Virus record (IMG/VR): IMGVR_UViG_3300025853_000887
Location: 1-20,005 of that record
DNA length: 20,005 nt
Reading direction: 5' to 3' (one strand)
Origin: a virus
The position numbers and the translations under genes are program-made. The notes below the pieces were generated by a model. The model saw nothing but the letters and a program-made list of their open reading frames with translations, did not search any database and had not been told where the DNA came from. This document shows, one piece after another, positions 13,212 to 19,318 of this stretch; within the stretch, counting starts at the first letter, position 1; the number at the start of each line of letters is the position of its first letter.

Positions 13212-13692
13212 AATTTTACGTCATATTGTAAATATAGAACAACTTTTAAAAGAAGTTGAATACATATTCAGTATCACAAACACTTCACTTGATACATCTG
13301 CTTTATCTATACAAATAGGTCTACAATCTGATAAACCGGATCAAAACTGGAAAGCATCTATCGGTAGAGCAGATTTAATGACAGAAACAGATTTTATACA
13401 TACTATTTTTGATACACCTATTCTGAATCATTACATTAAAAAATACAATATGTACAGGACTAGGATTATGGTAAGTAATCCTAGAACCTGCCTGAGTTGG
13501 CATAGAGATAGGCAACCAAGAATACATATTCCAATCCAAACAGATATTGGTTGTAGAATGGTTATAGATGGTGAGGAAATGCATATGAAAAGAGGTAAGG
13601 TCTATATAGCAGATACTACAAAATATCACTCAGCCATGAATGCTTCAAACAGTCAACGCATACATATTGTTGGGTGCGTTTCTGTTTTTTAA
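13198..13692 (+). CDS. Aspartyl/asparaginyl beta-hydroxylase-like 2OG-Fe(II) oxygenase
   Basis: A 164-residue protein with a complete set of oxygenase residues. LSWHRDRQPRIHIPI gives the H-x-D pair (His102, Asp104), and TKYHSAMNASNSQRIHIVG gives the distal His144 and the 2OG-binding Arg154. The order and spacing match the Asp/Asn hydroxylase branch (PF05118 type) of the double-stranded beta-helix fold. These enzymes hydroxylate side chains using iron, oxygen and 2-oxoglutarate. The target could be a phage or host protein and is not visible from sequence. It overlaps the upstream gene by 14 bases, and a minus-strand gene runs into its 3' end (48-base overlap). Confidence 0.75.
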   Translation: MQNFKILRHIVNIEQLLKEVEYIFSITNTSLDTSALSIQIGLQSDKPDQNWKASIGRADLMTETDFIHTIFDTPILNHYIKKYNMYRTRIMVSNPRTCLSWHRDRQPRIHIPIQTDIGCRMVIDGEEMHMKRGKVYIADTTKYHSAMNASNSQRIHIVGCVSVF

Positions 13693-13761
13693 ATCTTCTC
13701 GTATCCAGTCCAACCAGTGCACAACATCGTCGCACGGATCATAACCAAAGCCAATAGGCAT
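13645..13761 (-). CDS. Small minus-strand protein with its own promoter
   Basis: A 38-residue product starting MPIGFGYDPCDDVVHWLDWI and continuing REDLKN, from ATG 13761-13759 with a purine-rich AAGAGAAG before it. ATG at 13776 adds five residues and would leave a leader of only about seven bases. The acidic, Trp-containing helix reads like true protein. The strongest evidence is the promoter on the same strand: TTTACA (13818-13813), 17 bp, perfect TATAAT (13795-13790), with the operator palindrome one base upstream. It is the only minus-strand gene I can support. It converges on the hydroxylase gene, so it could also act as antisense RNA. Confidence 0.55.
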   Translation of the reverse strand: MPIGFGYDPCDDVVHWLDWIREDLKNRNAPNNMYALTV

Positions 13762-13789
13762 ATCTTCTCTTTCCATAGTGTAGTTATAT

Positions 13790-13818
13790 ATTATATCACA
13801 TATTTTGTTAGGTGTAAA
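13790..13818 (-). promoter_or_regulatory. Divergent minus-strand promoter
   Basis: Read on the minus strand: TTTACA (13818-13813), 17-bp spacer, TATAAT (13795-13790). It is the same class as the plus-strand early promoters and has a perfect -10. Confidence 0.75.
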
Positions 13819-13819
13819 C

Positions 13820-13839
13820 CTGTTACATAAATGATACAC
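13820..13839. promoter_or_regulatory. Operator-like palindrome, copy 3 (shared by divergent promoters)
   Basis: CTGTTACATAAATGATACAC, three differences from copy 2 with the CAT..ATG core and ATACAC arm kept. It lies one base from the minus-strand -35 and 34 bases from the plus-strand -35, so it sits between two divergent promoters. Confidence 0.7.
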
Positions 13840-13873
13840 AAACACCTTTTTTCAAAAAAAGTTTTAAAAGGTG

Positions 13874-13902
13874 TTTACATCTATACCTACATGTGGTATA
13901 GT
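13874..13902 (+). promoter_or_regulatory. Promoter of the 13926 operon
   Basis: TTTACA (13874-13879), 17 bp, TATAGT (13897-13902). An inverted repeat CACCTTTT (13843-13850) / AAAAGGTG (13866-13873) abuts the -35. The AGGTGTTTACATCT core is shared with the promoter at 4263. Confidence 0.75.
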
Positions 13903-13925
13903 AACAGAGTCAAAAGGAGAAAAAT

Positions 13926-14330
13926 ATGACTGTTTACACTTTCGATGAGAACACCATTTCCGACCTTCACAAAGATGCTCGTGGTTTCCGTCCGGGAGAA
14001 TACTGGTGGAACCAGTGGAATGCTTCCACCGACGAAGAAAAGCAAACCACATGGGATTCTCTGATCGTTGAGCTCGAAGAAGACCTGGAGCGGGTGCGCC
14101 GGTGGGAAGAGGAAGCCGTCAAGGACTTTGAGGCCGACGTAAATCAGCATATTGCTCTTGGCGCCGGGGATCGTGAGACTGCCCTGCGGTGGATGACTTC
14201 CGACGAAGAGTTCTACAATGACCAGTGTATTGAACATTGGGTGTGGAACCACGACATTCTGTTCACCGACTATGGTCGGGACCTGGTCAAGGAACTCAAA
14301 TCAATCATAACCTTGAAGGAGTATGAATAA
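13926..14330 (+). CDS. Conserved phage protein, function unknown
   Basis: Encodes 134 residues, acidic and rich in Trp, probably all helical. It starts MTVYTFDENTISDLHKDARG and has many Glu-rich helices (for example EELEEDLERVRRWEEEA). AAAGGAG before the ATG is a strong ribosome binding site, and a sigma70-like promoter lies 24 bases upstream. Base use changes sharply here: the 60 bases from 14041 contain 34 G or C, against 11 in the 60 from 13201. This suggests a separate origin or selection for high expression. I recall proteins of this kind in many marine phages, but no function is known to me. Confidence 0.8.
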   Translation: MTVYTFDENTISDLHKDARGFRPGEYWWNQWNASTDEEKQTTWDSLIVELEEDLERVRRWEEEAVKDFEADVNQHIALGAGDRETALRWMTSDEEFYNDQCIEHWVWNHDILFTDYGRDLVKELKSIITLKEYE

Positions 14331-14332
14331 AT

Positions 14333-14512
14333 ATGATTACGTGCAAACAACTTGAATTTAGCCTGGGCTGGTGTAAGAACAATCCTGATCTGTTCGCAAA
14401 GTCTATGGTTGAATGGACTCAAGAATGTGTAGAACTTGGTCTGACAATTAATCAAGAGCCTGATATGTCTCGTAATGGGTTCATGACTATTACCGCTAAG
14501 GAGTATGCATGA
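14333..14512 (+). CDS. 59-residue protein, function unknown
   Basis: Runs from ATG 14333 to TGA 14510-14512. The product starts MITCKQLEFSLGWCKNNPDL and ends MTITAKEYA, with three cysteines. Its codon choice matches the genes on both sides and it fills the space between them exactly, overlapping the next start. GAAGGAG (14316-14322) lies eleven bases before the ATG. No family is recognised. Confidence 0.65.
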   Translation: MITCKQLEFSLGWCKNNPDLFAKSMVEWTQECVELGLTINQEPDMSRNGFMTITAKEYA

Positions 14513-14712
14513 TGTGGGCAATTGAAGCAAAAAACTTTGGTGATCATCCTGATTACTTTTATGTTTCTGGTCTTACTGAAGCCGAGTCCAAAAAGATGCA
14601 TAACTCTATGGCAAATTCTGGCGAGTGGGCAATGGTTCGCTCTTGGGATAAGGTTGCTGAATGGGAACAGGAGAAAGCAAACGAACGCATCCGTAACTGG
14701 AAAAAGTTTTAA
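14509..14712 (+). CDS. 67-residue protein, function unknown
   Basis: Starts at ATG 14509 (or the adjacent in-frame ATG 14512), with AAGGAG (14498-14503) as ribosome binding site. The protein begins MMWAIEAKNFGDHPDYFYVS and ends with a basic helix. A strand-rich first half followed by two charged helices is likely. It is the last gene of the operon begun at 13926. An A/T-rich tract and the DUF932 promoter follow. No family is recognised. Confidence 0.65.
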   Translation: MMWAIEAKNFGDHPDYFYVSGLTEAESKKMHNSMANSGEWAMVRSWDKVAEWEQEKANERIRNWKKF

Positions 14713-14729
14713 AAATTGCACTTTAGGTG

Positions 14730-14758
14730 TTTACAGGACTTTTAAAATGTGTTATAAT
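14730..14758 (+). promoter_or_regulatory. Consensus promoter of the DUF932 gene
   Basis: TTTACA (14730-14735), 17 bp, perfect TATAAT (14753-14758), with TAGGTGTTTACA as in the 4263 promoter. The 20-bp palindrome of the other promoters is absent. Confidence 0.8.
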
Positions 14759-14765
14759 TAACACA
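14748..14765. promoter_or_regulatory. Inverted repeat over the DUF932 -10 box
   Basis: TGTGTTA (14748-14754) and TAACACA (14759-14765) are perfect inverted arms around TAAT, enclosing the -10 hexamer. A protein bound here would block RNA polymerase. Confidence 0.5.
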
Positions 14766-14791
14766 TCAGAACAAAAAAGAGGAAATATAAC

Positions 14792-15760
14792 ATGGCACAC
14801 GAACTTGAAATTGTGAACGGCGAAGCCCAGATGGCATATGCCGGCGACCTTCCTTGGCACGGTCTGGGTACAAAGGTATCCAACGATCTTACTCCACAAC
14901 AGATGATGGAAAAAGCCGGAGTTGATTGGTCCGTTGAAGAGGTTGAATCTTACATTGATTACGATGGTGAGAAAATTCCTACTGGTCAAAAATCTCTTGT
15001 CCGTTCTACTGACGGTAAAATTCTTACCAACGTAGGTAAAGGTTGGCATCCTTGCCAAAATGAGACCGCTTTTGAGTTTTTCAATGAGTTTGTTCTTGCT
15101 GGTGATATGGAGATGCATACAGCTGGTTCACTGAAAGGTGGCACGTATGTTTGGGCTCTTGCAAAAATCAAAGAGTCCTTTGACATCTTTGGTGAGGATC
15201 GTGTAGACTCTTACATGCTGTTCTCGAACCCGCATCAGTATGGAAAGGCTATCGATGTTCGGTTCACTCCTATCCGCGTTGTTTGTAACAATACTCTTAC
15301 CTTTGCGATTGACCGTGAGGCTCAGCGTGCAGTCAAAGTTGGTCACCGGACTGAATTTAACCCAGACTCTGTGAAAGAAACACTTGGTCTTGCCCACGAA
15401 AAGTTTAGCAAGTACAAGGAAATGGCAGAGTTTCTTGGTTCCAAGCGTTTCACTGTTGAGTCATTGTTGAACTACTACAACGATGTATTCCCACTGTCTA
15501 CTGGTGAGAAACAGGAAGTTGTTACGGCAGAAAATCTTTCTCGGCCAGCCAAGCAGGCATACGATGTTCTGGAAACACAGCCTGGTGCAGAATACGGTGA
15601 AGGATCCTGGTGGCAGGCATTTAACTCTGTCACATATATGACGGATCACGTGCAGGGTCGGTCCGCTGACTCTCGTCTGTTTAATCAGTGGTTTGGCTCC
15701 AATCAGTTGCGTAAAGTGAAAGCGGCTGAAAAAGCTGTGGAATATGCTCTTGCGGCATGA
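14792..15760 (+). CDS. DUF932 family protein
   Basis: Encodes 322 residues. The N-terminus has the family start: MAHELE..., then PWHGLGTKV at 21-29 and the long alpha/beta region including VRFTPIRVVCNNTL. This is the phage/plasmid-type DUF932 protein found in many phages and plasmids, of unknown biochemical role; links to DNA metabolism or anti-restriction are only suggestions. AGAGGAAA lies before the ATG and a consensus promoter with an inverted repeat drives it. Its codon use is richer in G and C than the AT-rich genes around 13200 and 16200, fitting the block begun at 13926. Confidence 0.85.
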   Translation: MAHELEIVNGEAQMAYAGDLPWHGLGTKVSNDLTPQQMMEKAGVDWSVEEVESYIDYDGEKIPTGQKSLVRSTDGKILTNVGKGWHPCQNETAFEFFNEFVLAGDMEMHTAGSLKGGTYVWALAKIKESFDIFGEDRVDSYMLFSNPHQYGKAIDVRFTPIRVVCNNTLTFAIDREAQRAVKVGHRTEFNPDSVKETLGLAHEKFSKYKEMAEFLGSKRFTVESLLNYYNDVFPLSTGEKQEVVTAENLSRPAKQAYDVLETQPGAEYGEGSWWQAFNSVTYMTDHVQGRSADSRLFNQWFGSNQLRKVKAAEKAVEYALAA

Positions 15761-15839
15761 TATCCATGAAGATTGGATCGAGTTCTTTCACAAGAACTCG
15801 GTCCGTGAATTATACCATGAATACATACTGAGAGAGTGA
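15744..15839 (+). CDS. Possible 31-residue protein
   Basis: ATG 15744 to TGA 15837-15839, overlapping the end of DUF932 by 17 bases. The product, starting MLLRHDIHEDWIEFFHKNSV, reads as one amphipathic helix rich in His, Glu and aromatics. The other frames of this gap look less protein-like. No clear ribosome binding site is present, so the call rests on composition and on filling the gap before 15855. Confidence 0.35.
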   Translation: MLLRHDIHEDWIEFFHKNSVRELYHEYILRE

Positions 15840-15854
15840 AAGAGGAAAGAAATA

Positions 15855-16046
15855 ATGAAGCTAGTGAACGACAGCAAAGATCCTTACCTAGTAGGTATAC
15901 TTGACTCAGACCAAGAAGTTCCTGATATTACAAATTGGGTCAGTAGTCTAAATAGGGATTTAATTGATTCTGGTTTTGAAAATTACCAGTATGATGTTAT
16001 CAAAAGAGGTAAAAAACTTTACATAGAACAACGAAAGGGGCGTTAA
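15855..16046 (+). CDS. Small protein, function unknown
   Basis: Encodes 63 residues starting MKLVNDSKDPYLVGILDSDQ and ending with a basic tail. A beta-alpha-beta layout is likely. AGAGGAAAG lies a few bases before the start. The stop codon lies in the loop of a rho-independent terminator, so this is clearly the end of the early unit. No family is recognised. Confidence 0.65.
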   Translation: MKLVNDSKDPYLVGILDSDQEVPDITNWVSSLNRDLIDSGFENYQYDVIKRGKKLYIEQRKGR

Positions 16047-16058
16047 GCCTCTTTTTTT
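16034..16058 (+). terminator. Rho-independent terminator overlapping the stop codon
   Basis: AAAGGGGC (16034-16041) pairs with GCCTCTTT (16047-16054) using one G-U, loop GTTAA containing the stop TAA, then a T-run. It closes the 14792-16046 unit just before a late promoter. Confidence 0.85.
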
Positions 16059-16064
16059 ATTTTA

Positions 16065-16072
16065 TATAAATA
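16065..16072 (+). promoter_or_regulatory. T4-type late promoter of the virion operon
   Basis: Exact TATAAATA seven bases after a terminator and 38 bases before ATG 16111. Terminator followed by late box is the same arrangement as at 6170-6204. Confidence 0.75.
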
Positions 16073-16110
16073 GAAGTAATATCTAATAACCTTAAATAAA
16101 GGAAGTGTCA

Positions 16111-16881
16111 ATGGAGAGGTTTAAAAGGTACATTTCAGAGATGTCTGTGACAGCTCAACAAGGTTTCCAATATGAGGTAAATGCTGTTAATGCACTTAAA
16201 CCTTTAGGAATTGTACCAAAAGATTTTACGCCAGCTGGCGCTGGTTCAGATATTCCAGATATTATGTTGCAGAAAAATGGGATTAAATCTGGTTGTGAAT
16301 TAAAAATCACTGCAGCCTCGGCTGGTTCATTAGTTATGAAATATGCAAATGGTAAATGGTCCATTGGTAACCCTAATGAAAAAAATGATGAAAAGATTTT
16401 TGTTATAGAACTTGCAAAAGAAGTTGGTGTACTAGATCTTATTGCAAAGCAGTGGAAAAATGAACCTTATAAATTTACTAAAGATGATGGTCTTAAATCT
16501 GAGATTGCAGGTCTTGGTAAACGAGAAATTTACTCAAAAGAATTAGCAAGATTTAAAGAAATCAAAGGTAAAATTCCTGCTACAAAAATTGAAGAATATT
16601 ATAATAAAAAGAAAACATATTATGTAAATGTTGGAACTCATGGTTTCTATTTGTTAGGAAAAAAGAACCCTCTTAGACTTAAAGACATACCTACATTTGG
16701 ACAGTCTGCTGAAGCAGTATATAGAGCAAGAGTTCAAGCAAAAGGTGGCGGTGCATATCAGTTTACATTTGAGATGTCTTTCAGTATTCCAGCTGGTAAG
16801 AAATCAAAATACAATATTGCGCCAATTAAAAAAGGATCTGTTAAAATTTTAGACCTAGATATAGAGTGGTATAAAAAATAA
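16111..16881 (+). CDS. Capsid-targeted protein with a PD-(D/E)xK nuclease-like site
   Basis: Encodes 256 residues from ATG 16111, after AAAGGAAG (16098-16105); the GTG at 16105 is in frame but lies in that site. The N-terminus MERFKRYISE aligns position by position with the T4 internal-protein targeting peptide MKTYQEFIAE, ending in I-x-E, where the gp21 protease cuts. After it, SDIPDIML (Asp47, Asp50) and SGCELKI (Glu63-x-Lys65) have the spacing of a PD-(D/E)xK nuclease core, with Glu22 in the first helix. Inference: a nuclease carried in the head and injected with the DNA. The fold call is by eye and could be wrong. Confidence 0.7.
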   Translation: MERFKRYISEMSVTAQQGFQYEVNAVNALKPLGIVPKDFTPAGAGSDIPDIMLQKNGIKSGCELKITAASAGSLVMKYANGKWSIGNPNEKNDEKIFVIELAKEVGVLDLIAKQWKNEPYKFTKDDGLKSEIAGLGKREIYSKELARFKEIKGKIPATKIEEYYNKKKTYYVNVGTHGFYLLGKKNPLRLKDIPTFGQSAEAVYRARVQAKGGGAYQFTFEMSFSIPAGKKSKYNIAPIKKGSVKILDLDIEWYKK

Positions 16882-17654
16882 TGGCTATTAGTAGTAGACA
16901 TTTTGCAAATACACATCTAGCCGAATCGGTTGATATATCTGCTGGAAGGGTACTTAAAACTGATTTCATTCACAAGTTTGGGCGTAATCCAAGTGTAGGT
17001 GGTGCTCCTGAAACCATATGGCAACATGGTGGTATTTATAACTACCTTTCTTCGGCATCAACTGTTTTTGTTTCAAGTAATGATGCAGATGATAACCCAA
17101 CTGGAAACGGAGCGCAAACAGTAACAATCCTAGGATTAGATGCAAATTACAATGAGATTGAAGCAACTCAGCCAGTTAACAATCTTGTAGGTACTACTGA
17201 ATTTTTGAGAGTCTATCGTGCGTTTGTTGCATCTGCAGGTTCAACTGGAACAAATGAAGGTAATGTAATAATATCAACAGCAGCCGGCGGCGGTGGCACA
17301 GTCTTAGCTGATATCGGCACAATTGGAGTCGGTACAACTTACGGTCTAGGACAAACGCAACTTGCGCTTTATACTATTCCCCTTCACTGCACTGGATATT
17401 TAACTAAATGGAATGTTGGAGTTGGCGCTTATAACTCTTCAATAACTGCATCATTATATACGAGACTTTATGATCCTAATAATGGAGCATTTAGAACTAG
17501 AGATATTATGGATGTTCCTGGTGGGTTTCATACTCGCGATTATCAAATTCCAATTAAGCTTCCGGCAAAAACAGATATTGAAATAAGAGCAATCGCTTCG
17601 ACTGGTAGCATTATTTCATCATCGTTTGACATAACATTGGTAAGAAACAGATGA
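16881..17654 (+). CDS. Probable virion structural protein
   Basis: Encodes 257 residues, rich in Gly, Ser, Thr and Asn, almost all beta strand, with no signal peptide. Segments such as APETIWQHGGIYNYLSSAST and NPTGNGAQTVTILGLDANYN have the look of repeated-strand phage head or tail surface proteins, which I recall from other marine phages. It overlaps the genes on either side (TAATG at the start, ATGA at the end), so it is made together with the capsid-targeted proteins. Unlike those four it has no targeting peptide, consistent with an outer or decoration role. The exact position in the particle is unknown. Confidence 0.7.
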   Translation: MAISSRHFANTHLAESVDISAGRVLKTDFIHKFGRNPSVGGAPETIWQHGGIYNYLSSASTVFVSSNDADDNPTGNGAQTVTILGLDANYNEIEATQPVNNLVGTTEFLRVYRAFVASAGSTGTNEGNVIISTAAGGGGTVLADIGTIGVGTTYGLGQTQLALYTIPLHCTGYLTKWNVGVGAYNSSITASLYTRLYDPNNGAFRTRDIMDVPGGFHTRDYQIPIKLPAKTDIEIRAIASTGSIISSSFDITLVRNR

Positions 17655-18868
17655 ACTTTAAAGATTTTATAACTGAACAAAAGAATACCCATATGACGCA
17701 CATTGAAGATGCTGTCATATATGGCGGTGTGAATGGTGCTAGAGAAAGTATTCTAGCTTTAAGATCTGTACGTGATATGCTAAAAGGGGAACATGATGGA
17801 AACATTTCTGTTAAATGGGATGGTGCTCCTGCTATTTTTGCTGGTACTGACCCTAGTGACGGAAAATTCTTTGTTGCGAAGAAAGGAATCTTCAATAAAA
17901 ATCCTAAAGTATATAAGACTGCTGCTGATGTTGATGCTGACACTAGTGGTGATCTTGCTAATAAATTAAAACTTGCACTTAAGGAATTACCTTCAATAGG
18001 TATCAAAGGTGTTATTCAAGGAGACTTTTTGTACGGACCTGGTGATGTTAAAACCAAAAAGATTAAAGGTGAATCCTACGTCACGTTTCATCCTAATACT
18101 ATTGTTTATGCTATCCCTGATGGAACACCAATGGCAGATGATATTAAGAGAGCAAAACTAGGTATTGTTTGGCACACTACATATAAAGGACAAACATTCG
18201 AAACAATGAGGGCTTCTTATGGAGTAGATACATCTAAGTTTAAATCGAGAACTGTCTGGTCACAAGACGCAATGTTAAGAGATCTTTCAAAATATACAAT
18301 GACGAAAAAAGAAACTGGAGCTGTAAATGCACATCTTTCAAATGCTGGCAAAATATTCAACAAAATTTCTGGAACTACTCTCCGAAAAATTGAAGCAAAT
18401 CCCACACTTGCTCAGCACATCGAAACGCATAACAACACATATGTCAGAGCCGGAACTGTTATCGGAGATACAACAAGACATGTATCCAGTCTTATTAAAT
18501 GGATTTCAAAAAAGTATCAAAAAGAAATTGATTCAAGAAAAACTGAAAGAGGCAAGAGAACTCAGCAGGCAAAGCTAGATGAAATTCTTGATTTTTTCAC
18601 ACCTCAAAACAAAAATAGTTTAAAATTGTTGTTTGATTTACAAAAAGAATTGGTCCTAGCAAAACTAATCCTTATAAATAAACTTAATAAATTATCTTCT
18701 ATTAAAACCTTTGTAAAAACAAATAAAGGTTATGTTACCACTGGACCTGAAGGTTACGTGGCAATTGATAAAATTGGTGGTGATGCGTTAAAGATTGTTG
18801 ATCGAATGGAATTTTCTTACAACAACTTTTCGCCGGATGTTTTAAAGGGCTGGGATAAAGGCCGATAA
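17651..18868 (+). CDS. Capsid-targeted DUF6267-like protein with a ligase-like KWDG motif
   Basis: A 405-residue protein. MNFKDFITE (residues 1-9) matches the capsid-targeting pattern and ends in I-x-E. THMTHIEDAVIYGGVNGAR follows. ISVKWDGAPAIFAG at 52-65 contains K-x-D-G, the nucleotide-attachment motif of the ligase/capping fold, and IKGVIQGDFLYG (118-129) looks like its motif III. From memory this type of protein (DUF6267) is widespread in T4-like marine phages. The C-terminal half is helical and basic. It may seal or modify nucleic acid after injection; activity is an inference. It overlaps the upstream gene by four bases. Confidence 0.75.
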   Translation: MNFKDFITEQKNTHMTHIEDAVIYGGVNGARESILALRSVRDMLKGEHDGNISVKWDGAPAIFAGTDPSDGKFFVAKKGIFNKNPKVYKTAADVDADTSGDLANKLKLALKELPSIGIKGVIQGDFLYGPGDVKTKKIKGESYVTFHPNTIVYAIPDGTPMADDIKRAKLGIVWHTTYKGQTFETMRASYGVDTSKFKSRTVWSQDAMLRDLSKYTMTKKETGAVNAHLSNAGKIFNKISGTTLRKIEANPTLAQHIETHNNTYVRAGTVIGDTTRHVSSLIKWISKKYQKEIDSRKTERGKRTQQAKLDEILDFFTPQNKNSLKLLFDLQKELVLAKLILINKLNKLSSIKTFVKTNKGYVTTGPEGYVAIDKIGGDALKIVDRMEFSYNNFSPDVLKGWDKGR

Positions 18869-18880
18869 TGGGGAAACCTA

Positions 18881-19318
18881 ATGTTAAGATTTAGAGATAT
18901 GTATGTAGTAGAGTATCGTCCAGGAGAAGACGAACTTACTAATTATCGTGCTCACAGGCGCCACCACATCGGCGAAGAAGCTGTTGACGAAAAACTTTCA
19001 ATGCAAGCAAGATTAAGAAAATCTCGAGTAATGAAGCGAAATAAAGCTAAATTAAAACTCGGGAGAAATAGAGCTGCCCGTAAATTTGCAGATATGAAAA
19101 CTCTTAAAAAAAGAGCTCAACGGCAAGCATATAAAACAATGTTTAAGAAATTATCAAAGGGTGCTACTAACCTGGCACCTGGACGTAAATCTGAAATTGA
19201 AGCCAGACTAAGAAAACCTATTATGGTATCTAAAATTAATCGAACAGCTAAAAAATTAGTCAAGGTTGTGAGGCAACGAGAGAAGGACCGTAAGGCCTCT
19301 AAAGTGGCGGGTAAATAA
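18881..19318 (+). CDS. Very basic protein with capsid-targeting-like N-terminus
   Basis: Encodes 145 residues, about a third Lys or Arg, with few acidic residues after residue 40. MLRFRDMYVVE fits the pattern of the neighbouring targeting peptides, though the cleavage triplet is V-V-E rather than I/L-x-E. Small and basic is the character of T4 internal proteins, which are packed with the DNA. The rest is long basic helix with repeated R-K-x-x-x-K patterns and would bind DNA. The ATG at 18881 follows GGGGAA at 18869-18874. It lies between two other targeted proteins. Confidence 0.7.
   Translation: MLRFRDMYVVEYRPGEDELTNYRAHRRHHIGEEAVDEKLSMQARLRKSRVMKRNKAKLKLGRNRAARKFADMKTLKKRAQRQAYKTMFKKLSKGATNLAPGRKSEIEARLRKPIMVSKINRTAKKLVKVVRQREKDRKASKVAGK

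Noticed and set aside
18673-18680. A fifth TATAAATA
   Set aside because: It lies deep inside the coding sequence of the KWDG protein, about 200 bases before the next start; probably chance in AT-rich codons.
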